DNA of 64,000 bases from Kryptolebias marmoratus (GCF_001649575.2 NC_051438.1:27027129-27091128); one strand, 5' to 3'; shown: positions 25,151 through 37,260, counted from the first letter of the stretch. Numbers and translations are program-made. The notes: generated by a model not told the origin, from the sequence alone.

Positions 25151-26379
25151 TATTAGAGGTATTTTAAAATGTTTTGCTCAATAAGTTACCAAAAGTAAAA
25201 AACTTAATTTGAGCTGCTTTCTGGTGCTTTTAATTCTTATTTATCTTCTTTATTATGGGTTCCTGAGCATGTTTTTCTGCATTTGTTGTACTTCAGAACA
25301 AAAAAAATGAGACAATCACATCACTTTAACTTGCGCTAATGCTCAAGAAAAGTTAGATTTATCATTTATCTGCAAAAACAAATGAGCTAAGAACATGCAA
25401 AGGTATTTTTTTTATGTTTTTATCAGTTTAGGAATAAGAAAATACTGTGTTTCTTTGGGAATTATTTTAAATGCAATAGATTTGGTTGAGAAACCTCATC
25501 TGAGTCACAGATAAGGAAAATCTAGTGTCCAGTGTGTCTTTTTTGTCATTACATCCAAAGGTGTGGACTAACCATGATACTAAATATTTAAAATACATGA
25601 AAATAATACCGAAGTAGACATCCCAGTTTCCTCTAAAATCACAAAAAGACACAAAATTTCTATGTGTAAATATGCAAAATGCAGAGGTCAATTTCATTAC
25701 AATGGCAAGGGGTGAATCTAAGCTAAGTCACCCAGTTTTAGGCTTTTTAATTTTTATTTTTTTACCAACCTTTACTATATTTCAACATATTGGATACAGT
25801 CAATTTTCAGCTTGATACCAGGAAAGCATTTTAAATGTTGTTACATATAAACCAGCTGTGGGTTTCACAGAGTCCCTGTTCATTCTGCGGTGAGATCAGC
25901 TTACTTTTTTATTGTTCATGGCAAGTTTAAGTGATAGTCGTGGCTAATAAAGATGATACAATACACTGAGAGACCTCCAAAGGCAGCAGGGCAGCACAGT
26001 GAGCTTGCAGTCTTTCAAATAGATTGAATTCAGGGTTTTATGACAGCAGTGTGTAAAACTATAATACTGGCATCTGAACACTGATCCTGTCTACTGCAGA
26101 TTGGGTAATCATTTTTCTTTTGGAGAAAAATACATTTTGTTCAACAAATGCATGTCTTGTTCAAGTTTGACTTATTTGGTGTGAGATGATGTGACATTTG
26201 CAGACCTACCACTAAACAAACAGGCGAAGATATGATGTTTTGATATTACATCTCATCTGAGTCCAGCGTGATACATATTGTACGAAATGGAAAAATCTAA
26301 TCACCGCCCCTCACCCAGCTCATTCTTCCTGTTCATCTTTAATGGGAAACTTGAGACAGTACTGACTAGAGAGCTTAGT
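25151..26379. other. Gene-free AT-rich stretch
   Basis: Nothing recognised. A 12-base similarity to tRNA-SINE heads at about 25990 is too short to call. Confidence 0.5.
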
Positions 26380-26720
26380 CTGTCACATCACATGACGTGC
26401 TGCAACTAATGCAGCCAACAAATGGGCATATCAGGGATCCCAGTTTGGTGCAAGATCTCTCCACAGAAACAGGTGGCAGTTGCTGTAAGGCCAGATGTCC
26501 CAGTGCAGCCGCAGTAAAATGGGGTCTGTCGCAATACAGAGGTGAACAATGCATGACAAAGACCGAAGGTGGTCTGGCTTGTGTTCAAACTCCAGGCGGA
26601 CTAACAATGGGGTGAAGTCTGGACGGGGGGGATGGGGTGTGTGGAGGCTTGCTCCCTCGGGAAAATGAAGAGCATGAGCGATCCCACCTCTGAAAACCAT
26701 TCCCTGCTCCAATATGAGGA
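26380..26720. promoter_or_regulatory. Candidate conserved non-coding block, G-rich end
   Basis: GC-richer, non-repetitive DNA with short frames on both strands in the same place (26397-26615 plus, 26406-26802 minus), which argues against coding. G runs of 4, 7 and 4 lie at 26609-26637. Regulatory role is inferred. Confidence 0.25.
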
Positions 26721-26960
26721 AGTGGATGTTTCTCAACAATGAGGAAGTTATCTCAAATATGTCCCTAAGCTGCCATTCCCCAACAAAACACTTCATATCC
26801 ATTGGTTCCTTTGTTCAGACATCTCAGCTTGTTAATACCATGCTTTAAAATCTGCTATGACCATTTGCTCGCACTGTATAAATAGACGGTGAGCATTACC
26901 GGTGCGACAGAAGTAAGTTTGTGGACCAAAGCCAAATTCTGCTGAAAGCTCTGAAAGCTG

Positions 26961-26974
26961 TCACCAGATGGCAC
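26961..26974 (+). promoter_or_regulatory. CTCF-like core motif
   Basis: TCACCAGATGGCAC matches the vertebrate CTCF core CCASYAGRKGGCRS at 13 of 14 positions (only the first base differs). CTCF sites mark insulators and loop anchors. One motif match without binding data remains a prediction. Confidence 0.3.
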
Positions 26975-27209
26975 AAGATCAAACCCTAACAAAGTCCTGC
27001 TGGTACAGACCACTTCTGTCCCATATATATCGCTAGCCTGAACAGTTTGTTTTGACATATTGTTACTTAGTTTTCACAGATACGATGAAAAGATCTGTCC
27101 ACAGGAATCAGATGCAGCGCTCATGAGTGTAAGGAATTAACAGGTTTTCTTAAAGACCAAAGACAAAAGGCACAGCTGTAGCAAATGCTGACGAAACTGT
27201 TTAACCATA

Positions 27210-27266
27210 ATGAACCACTGGCACTTCTTCGTGAAGTTTTAATGCTTCACGAAGAAGTTGGTTCAT
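27210..27266. repeat. Strong hairpin (inverted repeat)
   Basis: The inner arms ACTTCTTCGTGAAG (27223-27236) and CTTCACGAAGAAGT (27245-27258) are perfectly complementary over 14 bp around an 8-base loop. Beyond a 5-base left bulge, ATGAACCA (27210-27217) pairs perfectly with TGGTTCAT (27259-27266). The total is 22 bp of stem in 57 bases. Pairing stops outside. Confidence 0.85.
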
Positions 27267-27471
27267 GAATTAATTGCAAAAAAAACACAGGTGGCAGTGT
27301 GACCCAAAACAAGTGTTACATTGCCTTTAATCTATAGGCACGGTGAAGCAAACCAATAATTCTATACACTCAGCTCTGCAGGATATTAAAAGTTGTATTT
27401 CAACAACTAAAATTAGGTAATATTTTGACTCTGACAGAACAGAAAAAAAAATTTAAAGTATGATCAAATAC

Positions 27472-27576
27472 TTGGTTCCACCATGCAGTATCATTGAAAT
27501 CTTACATGGTTAAATCAAAAAAAAAAAAAGGTTCAGCTTAGCTTATTTTTGCTGCAAACATGATTGTAATTCATAT
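27472..27576 (+). repeat. Direct duplication, copy 1
   Basis: Matches 27903-28004 in the same order: TTGGTTCCACCATGCAGTA, then GAAATCTTACATG, then GCTGCAAACATGATTG and AATTCATAT. The middle of this copy has a 12-A run that the other copy lacks. The flanks do not match. Confidence 0.8.
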
Positions 27577-27902
27577 TATAGGTTGAAGCAGATCAGAAGG
27601 ACGTGTATTTAATAGCACATGTATTGGCATGGCATAAAAAGGAAAACTCATTCTTCAACAGCTACTCATGTCTATTTGTAAAGACAAGTGTGACATGCTT
27701 TTATTCTTTTTGGTGCGCAGATGCAAAACAGTTCCCTGCCCCGGAACTAATGCAAAATTTGGCTTGAACCTTGCTCATAAATAAACTGTTTTAAAACTGC
27801 TTGATGGTTTCAGTTTAGCTTTCAGCACGTTTTATTTTATGATTTTAATAGCAATTGTGCTCGATGCTCAACAGTGATGCATATTTCACACCTTCCAAAC
27901 GT

Positions 27903-28004
27903 TTGGTTCCACCATGCAGTACATCATAGAAATCTTACATGATGAAATGTGAAAAAAGCTTCCGCCGATCTTCTTGTTGCTGCAAACATGATTGGAATTC
28001 ATAT
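27903..28004 (+). repeat. Direct duplication, copy 2
   Basis: Second copy of the 27472-27576 unit, 431 bp downstream start to start. It has the same three conserved blocks and a diverged middle. It is non-coding. It could be a local duplication or two insertions of one short dispersed element. Confidence 0.8.
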
Positions 28005-30299
28005 GCAGAGATGCACAAGCACTCTTAGTTATTTTTACTTGAAAGATGCTGAGATATTTCACAAGATGGTTAAAGCCTTAAACTTTGGAAAAACACCAGG
28101 AATGTCTAATTATTATTAGAAAAAAATAATATTATGCCATAATTCAATAAACTGGTAATAAGTTCTTAAACTTTGAAAATGGGACCACTGTCAGACCAAT
28201 AAAATGGCACTGATGAGCAAACAGATGTTGTTCCTTCAGAAAAGCCCCTGTATGTTGTCTGTTCACTCTTTAAATAACAACTCCAAAAACTTTTTTTTTA
28301 AAATATGAGTAGCCTTCAACAGATGCAGCACAGTGAGGTACTATCTTTAGGCTTTGTAGGGTTTCTGTCTTCAGTTCGTGATCAGTCAAAAATCATCACG
28401 ACTACAGTTAGAGTTGCATTCAGCTGAATATTTGCTCACAAACAAATGTGTCATGAATTTTCTTTCAATATACTGGAAGGAAGGGAAAGGAATCAACAGA
28501 AGTAGTTACAAACGACAATGAAGGTTATAATGGACTTACAAGAGGTCCAGCAGATTGTCTTTTTTAATTTGTGATAACAGGTTTTAAAACGCAAAAACAA
28601 TTTTTTCGTCAAATTAGGCAAAGTGTATTTAACAGTTTGTAGTTGGACCCGACACTAATGTTTCGCGCAACAAGCCTAGCAATAAGTCTTAAATACAACC
28701 CCCATTTCTGTCAGCAGGGGTCAGACCTCAGCTGGTGTCTGTCCCAGAATGAGCTGCCAGCTGTGGGGGGGTGGGGGCGGGGTACCAGAGAATGCACTGA
28801 AACGAAAGCAGCAGCCAGAACTGGGGTCACAACAAATGTGGAGAGCAGGACTGAGACAATTTGCTAAGCAGAGACAGCTCAGTCCAATTTATTATAAGAT
28901 ATGTGAGCTTAATTATCCCTCAATCTCAGCTATCTGATGGATGCTTTTTTTCTGAGTATTAGAACTGTGAGGGCATATTTTAAATTAAAGCTACACTTGA
29001 TCTTGGCAGTACTCTGAGCTGTAACTTAAGGTTTATGAAACAACTTTATCTCAGGTCAGATATTGTTAACATCTGTAGTTTGTTGTTTAAAATCATGCAT
29101 GTAACTGCATGTTTGATTGTTTCTTTTTGCTAACTGTACGCCTCAAATGTCTTGATAAGAAAAAAGCAAACATCAATGTACTAACTTTACAAAAATGCAA
29201 AATGCAATTGTTCAGTTCTGATATTTTGGGTCATATACTGTATATTGAGGGTAAATAGTTTATATTTTTGCTTGTATGGTCATTTTCTGGCCTGTTGGGT
29301 CACCCTGGAAGACTCCTGCCCTCCTACCATGAGGAATCACAAAAAGGTCAATCAGAGCTGGAGTGCTTTTTTAGTATCTTGCAGGATCAGGATCTCCAGA
29401 GGAGCTTGAAAAAGGGCAGTTCATTCATAACCTCTTGGTGACAGGAAGCTAATTTATCAGAGGTGACAATTTTCACACTCGGCTAGCATGAGGAGTAACA
29501 CATCACTTATCCACTAGGCTAAAAGTGTGGCCTCAAATCGAAAGAAAAAAAGAAAGAGTCAGCTCATCAAGACAGGGGTAATGAAAGCGACGGTCTTCCA
29601 AGTGATTTGTCTGTTTCTAAACAATCCATTTTAGGTTTTATTTGGAGGAGTGATACAGTGTGACAACTTGATCACAAGTAGGACTTTTAATACTCAGTCT
29701 GTATGCAGTGGAGTTGTAAAATACATATTTGGATTCTTTAGAAATATGTTTTACAATAAGTGACACTTCCTTTTGAATAGCAAATGTGGTGCATTCCTGA
29801 CTGGTTCAATTCAAGACACAAAGCAGATTAATTCAAGTGTTTTTAATTAAGCTATTTGCAAATACATTAATTAAAATACATTTTAATGTTGCAAAACTCT
29901 TGTGTGTCTTATATGCTACAAAAATAAACACAGCTAGGTGTTTCTGTACCTTTCGTGAGACGAAACATTGCAGCAGTTTATGAATGATGTGTTTTAGCAG
30001 AACCGTGAACTCTGACCCCACATCCAACTCTAACCTCTAATAAAGAAACTCTGTAATGTCAAGTTAACTGTGATTAATGGCAGTGCCAGACACAGTCTTC
30101 TCTGCGAACAATGCCTGCAGCGTAAAAATACAGCTCAAAGTATTTCACAGTAATCCAAAAAAATTATAAAATCATTTGCAGACATCTGCGTCAAAACTCT
30201 GCACAGAACATCGATGTAATAAGCCTTTTGGTCAGATCGACTTTCCAAACTGAAAACATTTAATTAAAACTACTGTAGGCCTTGCAGACTGGAAGAACT
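28005..30299. other. Gene-free stretch with one G4 motif
   Basis: No gene or recognised repeat. At 28765-28782 there are G runs of 7, 5 and 4 separated by single bases, which can be split into four runs of at least three G, a predicted G-quadruplex on the plus strand. The frames crossing it (28643-28867, 28749-28937) have no domain. Confidence 0.5.
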
Positions 30300-30560
30300 G
30301 CTCTCAAGTGTTCTCATTTTGTTATTGATCATTTCGTGAGAGCAGTCCCTTCTTGTCTGACTTGTGATGTCTTATTTTAGAGCAGAAACTCTTCTTTCCT
30401 GTCCACCTTATAGGTTTATTGGCTAATGCGAGAGCTAGCTGTCGAAGTGACACTTGGGGCAGGGGAGAGTTTATCATTCTGCTGACAGGCTAAATAACTT
30501 GTGCCGCAGCAACAGATAACAAATGGGCTCAAGTTGGAGCTTGAGTGTCTGTGTGTTAAA
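30300..30560. promoter_or_regulatory. Candidate conserved non-coding block
   Basis: Non-repetitive segment of moderate GC, with GAGAGCTAGCTGTCGAAGTG near 30428 and a purine-rich GGGGCAGGGGAGAG near 30456. There is no open frame of note. Assigned from composition only. Confidence 0.2.
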
Positions 30561-31440
30561 GACAAGAACAACTGGACGGCAGCAGAAATACATGGTCTTT
30601 ATACGATGGCATTTTGCCATTGCTGCTTAAGTACACAGAAACGAGGAAATTAAGAAGTTTCTCAGCAGAACACTCAAAACGAACACAGTGCCAATAAACT
30701 CATTGATGAGTACAAATGGTAAGGATTGTAGATTATTGTGCACCACAACTAAATATTGCACAGAAAAATTTATTTACAAAACACTTTAAAAAAACTTGTA
30801 TAAAAAAATATGAATTTTAAGGGTGGTGTGTATATGTTGACGTTCAGAGTCTCCATACATACATTCATTTCGCACCACCTTGTCTTGTCTCTTTTGATAA
30901 TCTTCCATTTTTCCCTGCATGGAGCGGATAATTTACAATATTAGACATCATGTTGCTGTGACTGAATTTTATTGGACAGAACTGGATTGATTTATTCTGG
31001 CTCACATTACTCATCCCTCATCATAAGCTTTCAGGATTCAGTGTCAAAGCGACAAGCTAATAAGCTGGGGCTGTTGATAGCGCCACACTCACCATTCACT
31101 TTTGTCTTTGAGGTGAAAAACTGTCACCTCAGAGAAACTCTGCAGGCTTCAGGAGTTTACTGCAACATAAAGTAAAATCCTGGCACTTACACGGAATCTT
31201 GGAAAGATGCTGTACTTTCTTGTAGCCGTGACGTGTCATGATCCAAACAAATGCAGTGTTTTATTTTATTTTTTATTTTTCCTACACACAGATCTCATTT
31301 TACAGCTGTTTCTGCCCAAACGGTAAGTTCAAAAAGTACCACAGGGCACTTGGCTCCTGTCTCAAGCTTGTAAAAAATTGCAGCAAGAGATAAATTCCAA
31401 GATGTCAGAGGAGCTGTCAGTGTTAAAGAATACACTGGTC
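30561..31440. other. Gene-free AT-rich stretch
   Basis: Nothing recognised. The frame 30972-31175 has no domain. Confidence 0.5.
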
Positions 31441-31458
31441 TTTATCACCTTCAGATCT

Positions 31459-31474
31459 AGTTTGCATGCAAACT
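31459..31474. promoter_or_regulatory. POU-like 16-bp perfect palindrome
   Basis: AGTTTGCATGCAAACT is a perfect palindrome made of two back-to-back TTTGCAT / ATGCAAA half-octamers, the kind of site bound by POU-domain dimers. It opens a GC-richer, non-repetitive stretch that runs to about 31550. Binding is a prediction. Confidence 0.35.
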
Positions 31475-31599
31475 CCCCCTCTCTCCTTAGCAGGACCCCC
31501 GCTGAGGAGAAGTTGGACTTTCCCACAGTCAGTGCACCAGACTTTAACTGTATTCCTATTATGAGTTGGGTTCTTTAATTTAACCCTGACAAGTCAGGA

Positions 31600-33906
31600 T
31601 TCAGAGAGGATTTTAATATGCAAACATCCATGTGGTTTAATACAAAAGTGTCTTGATGTAAAAGTCATGTTGTGATGTGTTCTGCTATATTATTATGTTT
31701 TTACTTTAAGCAAGGACCACTTATTACGATAATAACGATTCTGCAAATGGAATTTGATTCCTCTTCTTCATTATTCTGAAATTTTAAAATCTGTTAAGGC
31801 TGTCTAACAAGCCCAGGTTACAAGATAGTTCTGAGAAGTAAGTGATATTCGCAGAGTGTTCAACACATACAATAAGGCAGCGAGCCTCAGTGTGGATTTC
31901 ATACTCTAAGCCTATTTTTGTTGTTCTGCTCTGGGCCAACCCTGGAACTTGTCCAAGACCGTTGAAGTGAAGCTACCTTGTCTTGTGGTTTCCTAACAAG
32001 ACGAAGGGCTTAGATTTAAAAATAATGGACAGTAACAAAACAATTTAAGTCTTGACTACTCTGACTATAAATGTAATGTAAAGGTATTTATTACATTGTA
32101 ATGAAACCAGACAAAAGATGGTTAATGATTTTTAAATGAAAAACGTATGAGCAAAATTTGTGAATCGATGACAATTGTTTACATAGACTGTGGGTGTTTG
32201 TGCACTGCCAGGTTTGATCCCTAGTATTTAGTCTTGACAGTTGTCTTTTTTTTCCATGTTAGTTGCAGATTTAGTCTTATATCTTATTTAGAATTTTATG
32301 GTTGTCAGATTCCAACATTGCATTCAATATATTTGGAAAACTACTGGAGTAAACTTTGTTCAAACTGCACCATTTCATATAGTTCAGGATAAAATTGTTA
32401 TGTTTGATTTTATACTTTGCATTGAGTACTTTTAAATGTCATGAAGACACATATTTTTGTGTGTGTTTTGCATTCACAGCCTGTTAAATAACAGGAGGAA
32501 TATGTTCACCTTTCCAAAACTCTGTCAGACTGGATACCAAATGTTTCATCCTTCCAAATGTGTGTTCAAACTGGATGCATGGGAAGCTTTTGTGACTAAT
32601 TTACCTCTAAGGTTGAGAGCACAGTCGTGATGGGGCGTGCAGTACACAAAAGAAGACATGCTTTGTCGTGCTTACGCTGGTATCCTGTGAATTTACAGCC
32701 ACTGGGGCCCTTATTTTCCTCTTCTCCCGCAGAGATAAGGGGTGTTTTTCTTCTGAAAATCTACAGGGGGCTGGGTGGAGCTAAAGGACACACTCAGCTG
32801 CTAGATTAACTCATCAACACCACATTGCAGGGTGTCAACAGAAATGTTTCACACACAAGACCGACAAGGAATGAATACCATTTGGAGGTCACAAGTGGCA
32901 ACCTCACAGTCTTTTAGGCCTTTTAAATGTTAGTGTCTGCCTTTCAAGAGCAAGGATGTAACCTTTAAACCTCTGAGAGGAAAACAGATACTTGTTGGAG
33001 AGCCCCGCCTCTAGTCAGTCCCTACAGTAGATTATGATGACCAGATAAATCACAGGAGATGAATTATTTACTGTCTATTTTGTAGCCACAAATATAAGTT
33101 TTATTTTTACACCTCTTTTGGTGTTCACATGATCAGATTAAAGTTAAATCAGTGAGACGTAAATATAGTCATCATGCCTCTCAACCAAAAAGGTCAGTCA
33201 TAAATAGGCTGTCACTGAGTGATTCTCTCATCTCCACCTAATGCACAAAATGAAAACTTTCCTAAAAAAAATACAATAAAAAGGTTCAAATTTGTCCAGT
33301 CCAAGATGAAAAAGATAGTTTAAAATGAATGAAACAATGTGAAAATACTTAACACTTGACAAACATAATACACCTGCAATGCACACGCCTTATTTCTGCA
33401 TCAGAAACACGATTCTTTGCACTCCTCCTTAACCTCTCTGAAGAACGTAATTTCACAGAACCAAAAAACAACTGACAACCAGAGACTTGGGATCGTATTT
33501 AAAAAAGACGTGTCTGTGGCATGCTGTCTTTGAGCTGGTTGGGCAATGCCATTCCTTGTTGTTTGAGTCATCGAAACTCTGCGTGTAATGGCTTCCAAAT
33601 TTAGACTACGGTGCAAGTTTCAAACAAACTCTTATATTTGTTGGGAAGCTCCAGCCATGCTTGTCAGAGGTTAGAGAAAGATGAAAAACCAGGATGAGAG
33701 ATGATGATAAAAAGGTCCCTTCCTTGTTGACTCACCCTCTGCTTGTAAAGTACCGTAAGCCTGCACTTGCCAGGCAGGAAAGCTGTGATCTGCTCAGGGA
33801 AAATCATTGTTTGCCTACTAAAGCTGCACCGCTCTGGGGTGGCATGGCTGCCTTGTTGTGGCTGTTTTCTTTAGCTCAAACCACATGGCTTTTGTTAAGC
33901 TGTGCT
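31600..33906. other. Gene-free stretch
   Basis: No gene or recognised repeat. A less AT-rich, non-repetitive patch at about 32610-32830 could be a conserved element. The frame over it (32627-32809) shows no domain. Confidence 0.5.
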
Positions 33907-33920
33907 CCAGTAGGTGGCTG
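33907..33920 (+). promoter_or_regulatory. CTCF-like core motif
   Basis: CCAGTAGGTGGCTG matches CCASYAGRKGGCRS at 13 of 14 positions (position 13 is T where a purine is expected). Same strand as the motif at 26961. Prediction only. Confidence 0.3.
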
Positions 33921-35180
33921 ATGCTCTCAAACACATGGTGGATTTTCTTTGTGTTCTTTTAAAATTCTAAAAACAGACTCATCTCTTGAGACTTGAGTCA
34001 AAAATGAGTGCTGAAAAATGCTGAGTTTATTTGCTGGGTTCCACCTTCTATTGTTTATCTCATTTATTTTTACCTAAATGTTCAAATAATTTTATGTGTC
34101 TAAAGATTTGTTTGTGTGCTGCTCTGTGTAAATGTTTCATATTAAGCCTGAACATGCTTAAGTGGTTTTAAAATCAGATCTTTGAATCAAATATTAGATG
34201 TCTTCACTTTTTGGTGCCGTCATTGTTTTGGGAAATTATTATGTTCAGCTTTTTTCTATAAGTTAGTTAACAATAGACTTCATCAATCTGATGGTACTCA
34301 GTTATTCAGATCATAGCCACTTTTTGTATTGTTTTTCACATTTTTTAATGCCTGACGAAGTAATAAACAAAACAACAATCCATGCAAAGTAACTGTAATT
34401 TTCTGCATGCATGCATTTTGTGCATCATTTGAAATTTATGAGAGAAGTTCTTATTGAGGCACGGTTCTGTCACAATGTGTCACCCTGCAAATCCCAAATG
34501 TAGTACTAAAAGTGAAGGAAACAGTGGTAGTGATCTGCAGAATATGAAAATATATTTGCTAAAGTGTTATTATTACACACATGTATTTAAATGTGTAATT
34601 GTTACCATATCAAGTAAAAAATATATAACTTTGTATATCAGCTCAACACTGACAGGTGCTAAATTAGGTTTTAAAATAGAGTTGGATATTAGACTGTTTT
34701 TTGGTTTTATTATGAAATTTGTTTGTAAATATTTTGAAATTTAGTTTAAAGGAGATTTAGTCACATTGACTGTCTTTTTTTACTATTTTCACTTTTTTAT
34801 GACGTAAGTCTTTAGTTGATTGTATCAGCCACTAAACTACTCATTTCCTTTATGTGTGCAATATTCTTGAAACATACTTTCATATTCTAATTTTGTGGCA
34901 TACTTTGTTTCATATATCTTACTTCTGCCTGTTTTGGCTACTGCAGTAATGAATATTAATAAAATTAAGTTAAAAGAATGTGACCTTTTCATTCAAAAAA
35001 TCCATTTGCATTACATCTTCAAACAAGAATTAAATATCAAAACAATGTTTTTTGAATGTTTTATAAATTATAAATCAATGTTTTTAGACAAATATGTAGG
35101 AAGAAGTTAGATTAAGTCAAAAGTCCAAGATGACCAGAACGTTCTTTGTTAGCATCTACCACTGAAAGTGTTCGAACACT
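33921..35180. other. Gene-free AT-rich stretch
   Basis: Nothing recognised. One of the most AT-rich parts of the window. Frames at 34454-34744 and 34895-35110 are Lys/Ile/Phe-rich and look like chance. Confidence 0.55.
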
Positions 35181-35600
35181 TTGCTTTGCTCACTGTAACC
35201 ATGACTGAAGGGGTATCAGAGTACGGCACATTCATTCTCCTGTCCATGGGGGGAACCGTGGCAGTGTTATCAGTGTTGGGTTACGGGTGCCGTTTGGCAT
35301 CGGAAGGGTATGGGAGGTTAAGGGGCGAATGGCAACGCTGTCCCTGTCAACCCTTTAGCTCACTGGGTCCTAGTAGCTGGCGCCAGCCTCATCCGGCAAG
35401 CTGCCGGGGCAAAAATAACCTCGACGCAGTTGTTGGGCAGGGGAGAGTGACGGGGAGAGCATGTCACACCAGGTGATCAGGTTTCAGCGGCTGTCATCAG
35501 AGAGCAGTCATTACTTCTGGGCTAATTATCTGTGGCCACATGTAAACAACCAACCTGACAGCGTGAAGACTACAATGTGTTCACAGCTCTGGGCTTTGGT
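35181..35600. promoter_or_regulatory. CpG-island-like block with homeodomain and forkhead motifs
   Basis: Counting 35221-35460 by hand gives 56 C, 85 G and 13 CpG in 240 bases: about 59% GC and CpG observed/expected near 0.66, just over classical CpG-island limits. It is the only such block I see. Immediately downstream lie CTAATTATC (35522), TGTGGCC and a perfect forkhead site TGTAAACA (35541-35548). A 102-codon frame (35168-35476) runs through it. It has one hydrophobic stretch (FILLSMGGTVAVLSVLGYGC) but no family I recognise. I favour an enhancer or unannotated promoter, and a small gene cannot be excluded. Confidence 0.35.
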
Positions 35601-36779
35601 TTTGTTCCCTACACTTGACTGATGTTGGCTTGAATTCCAGAGTTGACTTAAGTGCTTGAGGCTCAAAGGCCAGTCGAATTTGAAGGTCTAAGAAAAGACC
35701 ATTACAGTAAGATGTAGAGAGCTAAATTTATCTATTGTTTCTTTCTGCTTCCTGCACAAAGTCCTGTGAATTCTGACCAATCAACAGAATTTCCTTCATC
35801 CAACTTTTCTGTCTTTTACTGATGGAAAGATAAAAAAGTAAAATCAGATTATTTTAAACAAATGATAGAGTGCAGTGATTTCTTTTAAATATGGAGTGTT
35901 TCTCATGAAAAAATGTCCTCCAGATGGTGTCTGTTACAGTCAACATTTCCTGAAAATGAATCATAATTACTCCTGAATTTCAGATGAAAAGACAAAATAA
36001 AATCATTACATGTCAGATAACTTCCAGTCCCATTTGTCATGAATTTATTCATCAACTGGACAGGTTCCGTGAACACACCCTCCTACTGAAAAACTCAATC
36101 CAGCTCAGCCGAGCTCAAAGGCTCACATCCCCCAGCCTTCATGGCACGTTTACAGCTCCGGCTCGTGTTTTTGTCACACGCTTGTCATGCCATACCTGTG
36201 CACTATGCCCACAGCAAGAGTAACTGTGCAAAACATGCTGTTCAAGGCTTGAGTTTGTGCCCGAAACAATTAAAGATTTAATATACTTTAGAAGGCTAAT
36301 CATTCAAATTTTACAAAAGAAAAAAAACAAAAAGTTTTGCAGCCTGAAACAGCTTTTCGATGCCGTTTATGTTCAGTCTTAGATGCACAAGAAATGTTCC
36401 ATTAGACAACAGGTGGTGGGAATGCTCCAATAATGGCTTGAGTGTATTTAACAAATGCAAAAGTTCTGCACTGACTCATAAACAACATGTCAAATAAAAT
36501 AAGGAAAGTAAGTAAGTAGGTGTGGCATCAAATAAAATGACCCAACATACAGCTGATAGTCAGCACCGCACAGATTTGAGGTATTATTCAATAAAGCTTG
36601 GGTAATGGAGATCCAAAATGACATTAAACTTCTTCCTACAAGCTGTCACTTAAATCCTTCTGGGGTTTGATAGCTTGTCAGGTCTAACTGTGCATAATTA
36701 ATTGCTCTTCTTTTCTCAATTTTGATTTAAAGTGTTCTGAATGACCACAAGGTTTGCACTCAAATATTTATATATGCCT
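35601..36779. other. Gene-free AT-rich stretch
   Basis: Nothing recognised. The frame 35984-36223 has no domain. Confidence 0.5.
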
Positions 36780-37260
36780 TCTAAAGCAGATTATTTTGTC
36801 TCAAAGACAAAGCTAAAGATCTCATTTGCATGCTGGGGCCTTTTTTCATGGCTGTAGTCAACAGCATACATTACTGCAGTACTCTGTCAGGCGAATGACT
36901 GACATTTCTAATGGAACATGAGCGCTTCACTGAATATGGATTTGGCCATGCCATTAGCCTGTGAGACTTTGATGACCATGAGAAATGTGATAGGTAATTA
37001 GTTTTTGGGAACACGTTCGCTCATCCCCACCAACCCAAATTAAGGGCCCGGCTGATCCTTCATTTGCTAATTGAGTTATCTGCATCAGTCGAGAGTCGAA
37101 ACTGAGAAGTGTCACAAATCAGACTCTGTTTATCTACCATTATGTTGAAGCGAGAGGCTTAGTTTTACGATATAATTATACCTCACAAGACAGTGACCTC
37201 AGCCAACCTCATTTTGCAATGCAGAGCACTTTGGCAGAGCTGTCGATGCGTACTGGGCGG
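36780..37260. promoter_or_regulatory. Candidate developmental enhancer-like block
   Basis: Non-repetitive DNA dense in homeodomain/POU-type motifs: a perfect octamer ATTTGCAT (36824-36831), GGTAATTAG near 36993, and CTAATTGAG near 37067. It has no coding character. This combination is common in vertebrate conserved non-coding elements near developmental genes. Conservation itself cannot be judged here. Confidence 0.3.

Noticed and set aside
25985..26003. GGGCAGCACAGTG, like a fish SINE head
   Set aside because: Match of about 13 bases only.
36560..36576. TCAGCACC-GCACAG, like a REST/RE1 site
   Set aside because: The left half is good but the right half lacks the GG and correct spacing.
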